Assembly: GCA_005879205.1 (NCBI GenBank)
Contig: VBLD01000028.1
Coordinates: 1,596 to 18,652, forward strand
Length of the DNA stretch: 17,057 nucleotides
Source: Deltaproteobacteria bacterium
GTDB taxonomy: Bacteria; Desulfobacterota; Binatia; DP-6
Direction: 5' to 3'
Shown here: piece after piece, positions 6,274 to 13,847 of the stretch
Layout: each line of letters begins with the position of its first letter
Position numbering within the stretch: position 1 is the stretch's first letter
Notes under the pieces: generated by a model
Database searches by the model: none
Seen by the model: the letters and a program-made list of their open reading frames with translations, nothing else
What the model was told of the DNA's origin: nothing
Made by a program: the position numbers and the translations under genes

Positions 6274-7707
6274 TCACCGACGGCGAGGCGCGCCCCGCCC
6301 GCGCACCGGCTTGCTTCGCCGCGATCGTACCCGGTCCCGGCGCGGGCGGGTGGCGTCGCGGCGCGGCCGGGCGCGGAAGACGAGGCGGAGCGGCACGCCG
6401 ACCAGCCGGAACGCCTGCGCGAGTCTCCCGGTCAGGTAGCGTGCATACGAGGTCGACACGTCCTGGGGCGCGCTCGCGAACACCGTCACCTGGGGTGGCC
6501 GCCGGCCGGTCTGCGTCGCGTAGAAGAGCCGCACCGGCCGGCCGCGCACGCTGGGCGGCGCCTGCGCCTCGACGGCAGCCTGGAGAACCCGGTTCAGCTC
6601 GGCCGTGGGCAACACGGCGTCGTAGGCCTGCTCGGCGCGCACGACGACCCGGAAGAGCTCGCCCAGGCCCTCGCCCGTCTGCGCCGAGATACAGAGGAGC
6701 GGAAGCTCGGCGAACGCCGGCCGCAGCTCGCCGAGCTTCTTGCGAAACGCGGCGGCATCGCGGTGCTCGGCCGGTACCGCGTCCCACTTGTTGGCGACGA
6801 GGACGATGCCGCGTCCCGCCTCGCGCGCGCGGGCGACGATGCGGGCGTCCTGGTCCGTCATGCCCTCGGTCGCGTCGAGCACGACGAGCGCCAGGTCGGC
6901 GCGGGCGAGCGTGCCGAGGGCGCGCACGGCGCCGTGGCGTTCGAGGCCCTCGCGGGTGCGCGCGCGCCGGCGGATACCGGCCGTGTCGATCAGGACGTAG
7001 CGCCGTCCCCCGGCCGTGAACGGCGTGTCGATCGCGTCGCGCGTGGTGCCGGCCTCGGGCGTCACGATCGCCCGCTCCTCGCCGAGGAGCCGGTTCAGCA
7101 ACGACGACTTGCCGACGTTCGGCCGCCCGACGATCGCGAGCCGGGTGCCCGGCATCCCCGCCGGCGCGATGCCCGCCGGCGGCAGCATGCCGACGATCGC
7201 GTCGCGCAGCGCCTCGAGGCCCCGGCCGTGCGCCGCCGACACCGGCAGCAACCGCTCGACGCCGGCGGCGTAGAAGTCGGCGACCATCCGCTCGCGGGCG
7301 GGCGTGTCGACCTTGTTCACCACGAAGCCGACGGGCTTGCCGCTCCGCGCGAGCCGCCGGACGAGGTCGCGCTCCTCCGGAATCAGCCCGGCGTCGGCGT
7401 CGAACACGCACAGCACGCAGTCGGACTCGGCCACCGCCCGGAGCGTCTGCTCGCGCACCCGGGCCGCGAGCGCCGAGGTGGCGCGCGACGCATCGGCCGC
7501 GAAGCCTCCGGTGTCGACGCACAGGAACTGACGCCCGCCGTGCTCGGCCGGCGCCACGATACGGTCGCGGGTGACCCCCGGCTCGTCGTCGACGATGGCG
7601 CGGCGCGCCCGGACGAGACGGTTGAAGAGCGACGACTTCCCGACGTTCGGGCGCCCGACGATCGCCACCACCGGCAGTCCGCCGTCGACTTCCTCGCGCG
7701 CCGGCAT
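6274..7707 (-). CDS. der: Ribosome-biogenesis GTPase Der (EngA)
   Basis: A tandem-GTPase protein of 477 residues that acts in maturation of the 50S ribosomal subunit. GTPase 1 has G18RPNVGKS, DTGG (65-68) and NKVD (131-134). GTPase 2 has G194RPNVGKS, GTTRD (220-224), DTAG (241-244) and NKWD (307-310). A C-terminal KH-like domain (about 360-446, including VRLFYATQTGRRPPQVTVF) completes the normal Der architecture. The protein ends in an Arg-rich tail (about 445-477, 16 arginines in 33 residues), longer and more basic than the E. coli tail. The ATG shares one base with the era stop (TGATG at 7709-7705), so the two GTPase genes are translationally coupled. Both active sites look complete. Confidence 0.97.
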   Translation of the reverse strand: MPAREEVDGGLPVVAIVGRPNVGKSSLFNRLVRARRAIVDDEPGVTRDRIVAPAEHGGRQFLCVDTGGFAADASRATSALAARVREQTLRAVAESDCVLCVFDADAGLIPEERDLVRRLARSGKPVGFVVNKVDTPARERMVADFYAAGVERLLPVSAAHGRGLEALRDAIVGMLPPAGIAPAGMPGTRLAIVGRPNVGKSSLLNRLLGEERAIVTPEAGTTRDAIDTPFTAGGRRYVLIDTAGIRRRARTREGLERHGAVRALGTLARADLALVVLDATEGMTDQDARIVARAREAGRGIVLVANKWDAVPAEHRDAAAFRKKLGELRPAFAELPLLCISAQTGEGLGELFRVVVRAEQAYDAVLPTAELNRVLQAAVEAQAPPSVRGRPVRLFYATQTGRRPPQVTVFASAPQDVSTSYARYLTGRLAQAFRLVGVPLRLVFRARPRRDATRPRRDRVRSRRSKPVRGRGAPRRR

Positions 7708-8591
7708 CAGAGCCCCAGCTCGGCGAGCCGGCGCGGGTTCTTCGACCACCCCGGCTCCACCTTGACGAAGAGCTCGAGGAACACGCGCCGGCCGAAGAGC
7801 GCCTCCATCTCCAGGCGGGCGCGCCGGCCGATCTCGCGCAGCCGCTGGCCGCCCGCACCGATGACGATCGGCTTCTGGCTGGGCCGGTCGACCAGGATGG
7901 TGGCGCGGAGGACCAGCACGTTGCGCTCCGGCTTCTCGGTGAACTCCTCGACCAGCACGGCCGTCCCGTACGGCACCTCCTCGTCCGTCTGCCGGAAGAG
8001 CTGCTCGCGGACGAGCTCCTGGACCAGGAATCGCTCGGTCGCCGTCGTGTACTCCTCGGCCTGGTAGAACGGCTCGCCGGCGGGCAGCGCGGCGACCACG
8101 CGGCCGAGCACCGTCTCGACGTTGTCGCCCGTCAAGGCGCTGGCGGGGATGATCTCGCGCCCGGGTAGCAGCTCTCCCATCGCGGCCATGATGGGCAGGA
8201 GCGCGGGGCGACTCACCCGGTCCGCCTTGTTCACGACGACGATGGAGGTCGCGGCGAGGGGCGCCAGCGTGCCGGCGAGCGCCCGGTCGCCCGGGGTGAC
8301 GGCCGCCGCCGCATCGACCAGGACGAGGACGACGTCGGCCTCGGCGAGCGCCTGGCGCGCGGTCTCGACCATGCGGCGGTTGATGAGCGAGCGCGCCTCG
8401 TGAATGCCCGGCGTGTCGAGAAACACCACCTGCGCATCGGGCAACGTGCGGATGCCGAGGATGCGGTTGCGCGTCGTCTGCGGCTTCGGCGTGACGATCG
8501 ATACCTTGGTGCCGACGAGCGCGTTCAGCAAGGTCGACTTGCCGACGTTCGGCCGCCCGAGGATCGCGACGTATCCCGCGCGGTGCGCCAC
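7707..8591 (-). CDS. era: GTPase Era (16S rRNA / 30S assembly)
   Basis: A 294-residue Era protein of normal length. The GTPase domain shows G12RPNVGKST, QTTRNRI (switch I), DTPG (59-62) and NKAD (121-124). The C-terminal KH domain has IVIGAGGQRLREIG (about 242-255), which binds the 3' end of 16S rRNA, and EYTTATERFLVQELVREQLF fits the linker region. The start is GTG (8591-8589), supported by a strong SD, GGAGG at 8602-8598, with a 6-nt spacer; no in-frame ATG occurs until residue 74. It starts 12 nt after the S53 peptidase stop and overlaps der by one base. Era beside rnc is a common bacterial order, here interrupted by the peptidase gene. Confidence 0.97.
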   Translation of the reverse strand: MAHRAGYVAILGRPNVGKSTLLNALVGTKVSIVTPKPQTTRNRILGIRTLPDAQVVFLDTPGIHEARSLINRRMVETARQALAEADVVLVLVDAAAAVTPGDRALAGTLAPLAATSIVVVNKADRVSRPALLPIMAAMGELLPGREIIPASALTGDNVETVLGRVVAALPAGEPFYQAEEYTTATERFLVQELVREQLFRQTDEEVPYGTAVLVEEFTEKPERNVLVLRATILVDRPSQKPIVIGAGGQRLREIGRRARLEMEALFGRRVFLELFVKVEPGWSKNPRRLAELGL

Positions 8592-8603
8592 GTCCCCCCT
8601 CCG

Positions 8604-10796
8604 TCACTCCAGGCAGACGAGCGTGGTGCGGGCGACGCTCGAGGCGCGCGATCCCGTGACGCTCGCGCGCAGGCGCACGCGGCCCGGCCGGCCGTCCGGC
8701 CCCGCGGGGACGACGACGGGCACGGTCGCGGTGCATTCGCCGCGCCGGGCCGTCGGCAGCTCGGGGAGCCCCCGGATCGCGGCGCGAAGCGCCCGCCGAT
8801 CGGTGGTCAGGACCGGGCGCCGGCGGCTCGCGACGGGCGCCAGCAGGCTGACCGGACCCACGGCATCCGGCCGGCACGCCGCTGCGCCGTGGCTGTCGAG
8901 GAAGCGCTCGTCGAGGACGTTCAGGCAGAGCGCCACGTTCACCGTGCACTGTCCGTCGGCCGTGCCGTCGGCGTCGCAGCCGGGGTCGCCGTCGCGGCAT
9001 ACCTGCCGGCTGCGAGGAACGCCCGACGGCCGCCGGCCGAGGGACATCGCCTCGACGAGCCACTCGCCCACGCAGGAGCGCGTGCGCCCGCCGGTGCCGG
9101 GGACGAGGCATTGGCTCTCGGGCACGCACGCGCCGCTCCCGCCGCCGAGTGCTCCGGCGAGCGCGTCGATGATCGGCGAGCCCCACCCGGTGGCCAGGTC
9201 GAAGCCGGGGCCGGCCGCGAACAGGCCGTTGGTCCCCTCGGTGACATCGCGAAAGACCGGAGCCCGCAGGCCACGCGCCTGCTCTCCTCCGAGCCGGTAC
9301 AGCGCCGGGCCGAGCTGCCCGAGGCCCGCCGTCCCGAGGGCCTCGCCGACCAGCGCGAGGGCGCCGGCGAGCGCCGGCGTCGCGGCGCTGGTCCCGCCGA
9401 TGGCGCCCGACCGCCCGGCCTGGACCATGACGTAGCCCGGCGCATCCGGGTTCGCGGCCAGCGCGAGGTCCGGCAGGGCCCGCCCGGTGAGCGCCGGGAG
9501 TCCCGGACCGAGCTGGTAGCGCGGCCGGGCGAACACCAGGCTCTCTCCTCCCCCGCTCGCCGCCCCTCGGCCCTGGTTCCAGACGACCTCGCCGCCGTAT
9601 CCCGTCGCATCTCCCGACGCGCCGTCGAAGAGCGGGTCGAGGGTGGTCCCCCCGACCGCCACGGCGTGCGGCGACGAGGCGAGCGCGTTGACCGCCGGAC
9701 GCGTGCTCCCCGGCAGGCAGGCCGTGGGACCGTTGTCGCCCGACGCGACCAGCACCGTCTGACCGCGCGCATTGGCGAGCGCGTAGAGGACATCGAAGAG
9801 CTCCGTGTCGGCCGTGTGTGCCGTCAGCTCGCAGAGCCCGAAGCTCACGGAGATCACGTCGCCGAGCCGGTCCTCCACCGCCTTCTCGATCGCCTCGCGG
9901 ATGTCGCCCGACTCGCTGCCGATGACGACGTTCACGCGCGCCGCCGGTGCCAGGGCGGCCGCCCACTCGCTGTCGAGCAGCACCTCGGTCAGCTCGCCGG
10001 AGCGGGAGAGGATGCCCGGATCGGCGCCCGCGAGCACGCGCTCGACCTGGAGCGTGGTGCCGACAGGAAGGTACGTCTGGGCGAAGGTGGTCACGTCGGC
10101 GTCGGGGAAGTTGCTGCGCGCGGCGACCGCGATCGTGTGCCCGGCGGCGGTGAAACCCCGAGCCTGCAGCGATGCCGCGCCGTACACGAGCGCCAGGTCG
10201 CCCGGCCCGAGCGCCATCCCGTCGCCCGCGATCCGCGCCAGCGGCTCGAAGTGGGGGAGATCATCGAGACCGACGACGCCGTGCACCGACCCGGCGACCT
10301 CCACGGGGAGCGCGGGAGCGGTCTCGGGGCCGTGGTAGACGCGGCCGTCGCGGTCGCGAAAGAAGCGGATCGGAGCGCCGAGCGCCGCCGCCGCGTCGCC
10401 CGCGGTGCCCGCCACGACGAGCAGGGCCCGCAGCGGCGAATCGTGCACGACGCGGAACCCGTGCGTCTCGAACCACCGCCGCACGCGCGCGTACTCGCCG
10501 CGCGACGGGCCGAAGCGGTCGGCGATCTCCTCCGGCTCGAGCCAGCGCCGGAAGCGCGGCGAGCGGGGGTCCTGCTGGGCCGCCAGCACGGCGTCGAGGG
10601 CAGCGCGCGCGCGTAGCCCGAGCAGCACCGTCACGTGCTCGAGAGGTAGCTCGGCCGGCGCCGGCGCGCCAGCCGCCATGCCGGCCAGCGCCCGCGGCAT
10701 GCTCCCCGGGAGCGGCCGCAGCGGCTCCGCGGGCGCCTGGCCGACGACCCCGAGCGCGCCGGCGGCGAGGGCGGCCAGCGCCGCGCGCGTCGTCAC
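8604..10796 (-). CDS. Secreted S53 (sedolisin/kumamolisin-type) serine-carboxyl peptidase with Cys/Asp-rich C-terminal module
   Basis: A 730-residue preproprotein. Residues 1-23 look like a signal peptide (one Arg, hydrophobic ALAALAAGALGVVG, APA cleavage site). About 30-180 is a pro-kumamolisin activation domain (RFRRWLEPEEIADRFGPS, then GVVGLDDLPHF). The catalytic domain follows: E271-x3-D275 (EVLLD), D354 in ASGDNG (oxyanion-side Asp) and S470 in GGTSAATP, so the Glu-Asp-Asp-Ser set is complete. DVTEGTNG and AGPGFDLATGWGSP (about 518-541) form the usual sedolisin calcium site. Residues about 556-730 are an extension with 10 cysteines and the acidic CRDGDPGCDADGTADGQC stretch (600-617), which is not part of the peptidase core. 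The expected role is an acid-active peptidase outside the cytoplasm. The GTG start (10796-10794) overlaps the rnc stop as GTGA; an internal start would remove the signal peptide. A secreted protease between rnc and era is unusual. Confidence 0.92.
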   Translation of the reverse strand: MTTRAALAALAAGALGVVGQAPAEPLRPLPGSMPRALAGMAAGAPAPAELPLEHVTVLLGLRARAALDAVLAAQQDPRSPRFRRWLEPEEIADRFGPSRGEYARVRRWFETHGFRVVHDSPLRALLVVAGTAGDAAAALGAPIRFFRDRDGRVYHGPETAPALPVEVAGSVHGVVGLDDLPHFEPLARIAGDGMALGPGDLALVYGAASLQARGFTAAGHTIAVAARSNFPDADVTTFAQTYLPVGTTLQVERVLAGADPGILSRSGELTEVLLDSEWAAALAPAARVNVVIGSESGDIREAIEKAVEDRLGDVISVSFGLCELTAHTADTELFDVLYALANARGQTVLVASGDNGPTACLPGSTRPAVNALASSPHAVAVGGTTLDPLFDGASGDATGYGGEVVWNQGRGAASGGGESLVFARPRYQLGPGLPALTGRALPDLALAANPDAPGYVMVQAGRSGAIGGTSAATPALAGALALVGEALGTAGLGQLGPALYRLGGEQARGLRAPVFRDVTEGTNGLFAAGPGFDLATGWGSPIIDALAGALGGGSGACVPESQCLVPGTGGRTRSCVGEWLVEAMSLGRRPSGVPRSRQVCRDGDPGCDADGTADGQCTVNVALCLNVLDERFLDSHGAAACRPDAVGPVSLLAPVASRRRPVLTTDRRALRAAIRGLPELPTARRGECTATVPVVVPAGPDGRPGRVRLRASVTGSRASSVARTTLVCLE

Positions 10797-11488
10797 AGGC
10801 GGTCCGCGTGTTCCCGCTCGAGGGCGGCGAGCGCTTCGCGCGCCGCGGCCTGCTCGGCAGCCTTCTTGCTGTGGCCGACGCCGCGGCCGTAGCACCGGCC
10901 ACCGAGCGCGATCTCGGAGGCGAACCGCTTGGCGTGATCCGGCCCGCTCTCCTCGACGAGGGTGTACACGGGCGCCTCCCGGAAGAGCCGCTGCGTCACT
11001 TCCTGCAGCCGGGTCTTGTAGTCGCGGAGCCCCACCGTCAGGTGCTCCTCGATGTCCGCCGCGAAGTGATTCTCGACCATCGCCCGCGCCGCCTCGTAGC
11101 CCGCGTCGGCATAGACGGCGCCGAGCAGCGCCTCGTACCCGGACGCCAGGATCGACACCTTCTCGCGGCCGCCGCTCTTCTCCTCGCCCTTGCCGAAGCG
11201 GAGCGCCGACCCGACGTCGAGCTCGCGGGCCTTGCGGGCCAGGACGTCGGCATTGACCAGCGAGGCGCGGATCTTCGACAGCTCCCCCTCGCTCGCCTCG
11301 GGAAAGCGCGCCATCAGGAGGTCGGACATCGCGAGCGCCAGCACGGCGTCGCCCAGGAACTCGAGCTTCTCGTTGTTGGGCGTGTCGACCCCGAAGGAGC
11401 GGTGGGTGAGCGCCACGGCGAGGTAGTCGGCCCGTGCGAAGCGGTGGCCGAGGCCGGCCTCGAGCGCGGCGCGGCTCTCGGGCGTCAT
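10793..11488 (-). CDS. rnc: Ribonuclease III
   Basis: A 231-residue RNase III that cuts double-stranded RNA, including rRNA precursors. The N-terminal endonuclease domain carries the signature N39-E-K-L-E-F-L-G-D47 with acidic residues E40, E43 and D47, and E119 in SGYEALLGAVYAD. The C-terminal dsRNA-binding domain (about 155-226) includes DYKTRLQEVTQR and ends in the conserved basic HSKKAAEQAAAREAL. The position three before E119 is Ser116, where E. coli and Bacillus enzymes have Asp. The ATG overlaps the mtaB stop (ATGA, 11488-11485), and the stop overlaps the GTG of the S53 peptidase (GTGA). Length and domain order are normal. Confidence 0.96.
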   Translation of the reverse strand: MTPESRAALEAGLGHRFARADYLAVALTHRSFGVDTPNNEKLEFLGDAVLALAMSDLLMARFPEASEGELSKIRASLVNADVLARKARELDVGSALRFGKGEEKSGGREKVSILASGYEALLGAVYADAGYEAARAMVENHFAADIEEHLTVGLRDYKTRLQEVTQRLFREAPVYTLVEESGPDHAKRFASEIALGGRCYGRGVGHSKKAAEQAAAREALAALEREHADRL

Positions 11489-12786
11489 GCGTCGGCGGTG
11501 GCGCGCACCGCGGCGTCCGGGTCGACGGCGAGTCGCACGCGAACGCGCCGGCCGATGAGCGTGTCGGGCCCGGCGAGGGTCGCGCGGAGGTAGTTCCGCG
11601 TGTAGCCGCGCAGCGCCCCGGTCTCACGGTCGCGGGTCGACTCGACCAGCAGCTCGGCGGCCGCGCCGTCGAAACGGCGCGCGAACTCCGCGTGCTTGCG
11701 ATCGCCGAGCGCCCGCAGGCGACGCGCCCGGGCGGCGATGGTCGGCGGCGGCACACGCCCGTCGAGCTTCGCGGCGGTGGTGCCGCTGCGCACCGAGTAG
11801 GGGAAGACATGGAAGGAGGACAGCGGGCTCGCGTCGAGGAAGCCGAGCGTCCGCTCGAAGTCGGCGTCCTCCTCGCCGGGGAAGCCCGCGATGAGGTCCG
11901 TTCCGATGGCGGCGTCCGGGAGGAGCTCGCGGATCATCGCGAGCCGCTCGCGCGCCAGACCTGCGTCGTAGCGACGTCGCATGCGGGCCAGGACACCGTC
12001 CGCGGCGGACTGGAGCGGCACGTGCAGGTGGTGACACACGCTCGACGCCCCGGCCATCACCCGCAGGAGCGACTCGTTCACCTCGTGCGGGTCGATCGAG
12101 GAGAGCCGGATGCGCGGCACGCGGCGCTGCTCCGCGATCGCCGCCACCAGCCACGCCAGGTCGACCGGCGGGTCCAGGTCGTGGCCGTAGCCGCCGAGGT
12201 GGACGCCGGTCAGCACCACCTCCTCGAAGCCATCCGCGGCCAGGGCCTCGACCTCGGCGAGCACGGCGCGCGGCGGGAGGCTGCGGCTCCGGCCGCGGGC
12301 CATCGGCACGATGCAGAAGGTGCAGAAGAGGTCGCAGCCTTCCTGCACCTTGAGGAAGGCGCGTGTCTGCCCTGCGAAGCGCCGGGCGCCGACGGTCGAC
12401 ACCGCCCGCTCGCGGCGGCTCGGCCCGACGACGATCCGTTCCGGGCCCACGCCCGTGACCGCGCGGACGAGCGCATCGAGACGATTGAGGCCGATCACGT
12501 GATCCACGGCCTCGACCGCCGCCGCCTCGTCCGGCTTCGTCTGCGCGTAGCAGCCGGTCAGGATGACCCGCGCCCGCGGATTCGAGCGCCGCGCCCGGCG
12601 GGCCAGGCGACGGCTCTCGGCATCGGCCGCGTCGGTCACCGTGCACGAGTTGACGATCACCACGTCGGCACCGTCCTCGGCCGAAACCAGCTGGCAACCC
12701 GCGGCGCGCAGCCGCTCTGCGATCGTCGCGCTGTCGTAGGTGTTCACCTTGCAGCCGAGCGTCGCGATCGCGACACGGGGCTTCAT
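11485..12786 (-). CDS. mtaB: tRNA t6A37 methylthiotransferase MtaB (radical SAM)
   Basis: A 433-residue methylthiotransferase that adds a methylthio group to t6A at position 37 of ANN-decoding tRNAs, giving ms2t6A. The N-terminal UPF0004/MTTase domain has C12 (LGCKVN), C48 (NSCTVT) and C79 (TGCYAQ) for one [4Fe-4S] cluster. The radical SAM domain has C151-x3-C155-x2-C158 (CDLFCTFC) for the second, followed by GFPGEEDADFERTLGFL. A C-terminal TRAM-like RNA-binding domain spans about 372-433. LGCKVNTYD and the overall length favour MtaB over MiaB (LGCQMN) or RimO (single-protein target S12). The ATG overlaps the mnmA stop in ATGA (12786-12783) and the stop overlaps the rnc ATG in the same way. 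Confidence 0.93.
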   Translation of the reverse strand: MKPRVAIATLGCKVNTYDSATIAERLRAAGCQLVSAEDGADVVIVNSCTVTDAADAESRRLARRARRSNPRARVILTGCYAQTKPDEAAAVEAVDHVIGLNRLDALVRAVTGVGPERIVVGPSRRERAVSTVGARRFAGQTRAFLKVQEGCDLFCTFCIVPMARGRSRSLPPRAVLAEVEALAADGFEEVVLTGVHLGGYGHDLDPPVDLAWLVAAIAEQRRVPRIRLSSIDPHEVNESLLRVMAGASSVCHHLHVPLQSAADGVLARMRRRYDAGLARERLAMIRELLPDAAIGTDLIAGFPGEEDADFERTLGFLDASPLSSFHVFPYSVRSGTTAAKLDGRVPPPTIAARARRLRALGDRKHAEFARRFDGAAAELLVESTRDRETGALRGYTRNYLRATLAGPDTLIGRRVRVRLAVDPDAAVRATADA

Positions 12787-13847
12787 TGAATCGCCTCGGC
12801 GATCCAGCCGCCGCCGAGCACGAGGTCGCCCCGGTAGAAGACGGCCGCCTGCCCCGGGGTGACCGCCGGACCCGGGTACTCGAAGCGCACGCGGACCTCC
12901 GCCGCCGAGACGGGCGCCACCCGCGCGGGCACGGGCGCGTGGCGGTGCCGGATGCGGACCGCGACGGGCGTCTCGTGCGGCGGCGGATGACCCGCGGCCC
13001 AGGTGACCTCGCGCGCGACCAAGCCCGAGGCGCCCAGCGCCGCCGCCGGCACCGCGGTCACGGTACCCGCCGCCGCGTCGATGGCCTTGACGTACCGTCG
13101 CGGACCTCCGGCGACGCCGAGCCCGCGTCGCTGGCCGACGGTGAAGCGATGGACGCCGCCGTGGCGGCCGATCTCGCGTCCCGCCTCGTCGACGACGAGG
13201 CCGGGGCGGAGCGCGCCGGACGCGGCCTGCCGCTCGACGAAGCCGGCGGCATCACCCGCGGGCACGAAGCAGACCTCCATGCTGTCCGGCTTGTCGGCCA
13301 CCGGAAGGCCGAGGGCGCGGGCCTCCGAGCGGACCTCCGCCTTGGTCAGCTCGCCGACGGGAAAGAGCGTCCGCTCGAGGTCCGCGTGCGTCAACGCGAA
13401 GAGGAAGTAGGTCTGATCCTTGGCCGCGTCGGCGGCGGTCCTGAGGTGCGCGCCGCCGCTCTCGGGGTCGACCCCGATCCGCGCGTAGTGGCCGGTGGCG
13501 AGCCGCGTCGCGCCGAGCTCCCGCGCGCGCCGCCAGAGGAGCCCGAACTTCACGTGCTCGTTGCAGCGCGCACACGGGTTCGGCGTCCGGCCGGCGAGGT
13601 ACTCGGCGACGAAGGGCCGCACCACCTCGCGCTCGAAGACGTCCGTGAAGTCGAACACGTAGTGGGGAAACCCGAGCCGCTCGGCGACGGCGCGGGCGTC
13701 GTGGAAGTCCTCGAGGGAGCAGCAGCTGCCGGCGCCGTCGCGCGCCAGGCGGAGCGAGATGCCGATCACCTCGTGGCCCGCGCGGACGCACCGGGCGGCG
13801 GCTACCGCGCTGTCGACGCCGCCGCTCATGGCGACGACGACCCTCAC
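12783..13847 (-). CDS. mnmA: tRNA-specific 2-thiouridylase MnmA
   Basis: A 354-residue enzyme that activates U34 of Lys, Glu and Gln tRNAs with ATP and inserts sulfur to give s2U34. The PP-loop is S8-G-G-V-D-S13. The catalytic cysteine is C95 in NPCARCNEHVKF, with C193 in EVCFVP as the partner that forms the persulfide/disulfide. KDQTYFLF and HRFTVGQRRGLG are standard family blocks, and a C-terminal beta-barrel follows about residue 290. C92 sits where E. coli has Asp99, giving a CxxC, and a Cys42-Cys43 pair occurs after the PP-loop domain. The start is taken as GTG (13847-13845) because the first ATG (MSGGVDS) would delete the first beta strand; GGAG lies about 9 nt upstream. The GTG overlaps the cysteine desulfurase stop (GTGA). 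Confidence 0.96.
   Translation of the reverse strand: MRVVVAMSGGVDSAVAAARCVRAGHEVIGISLRLARDGAGSCCSLEDFHDARAVAERLGFPHYVFDFTDVFEREVVRPFVAEYLAGRTPNPCARCNEHVKFGLLWRRARELGATRLATGHYARIGVDPESGGAHLRTAADAAKDQTYFLFALTHADLERTLFPVGELTKAEVRSEARALGLPVADKPDSMEVCFVPAGDAAGFVERQAASGALRPGLVVDEAGREIGRHGGVHRFTVGQRRGLGVAGGPRRYVKAIDAAAGTVTAVPAAALGASGLVAREVTWAAGHPPPHETPVAVRIRHRHAPVPARVAPVSAAEVRVRFEYPGPAVTPGQAAVFYRGDLVLGGGWIAEAIQ

Noticed and set aside
6127..8067. 646-codon plus-strand open frame
   Set aside because: Antisense to der, era and the start of fkbH. The product is low-complexity (Arg, Gly, Asp) and has no recognisable domain.
7708..9966. Long minus-strand N-terminal extension in frame with der
   Set aside because: It runs out of frame through era and the peptidase and gives Arg-rich sequence. 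Der proper begins at 7707, coupled to the era stop.
8400..10616. 738-codon plus-strand open frame
   Set aside because: Antisense to the S53 peptidase and the start of era, both well supported; composition is typical of GC-bias shadows.
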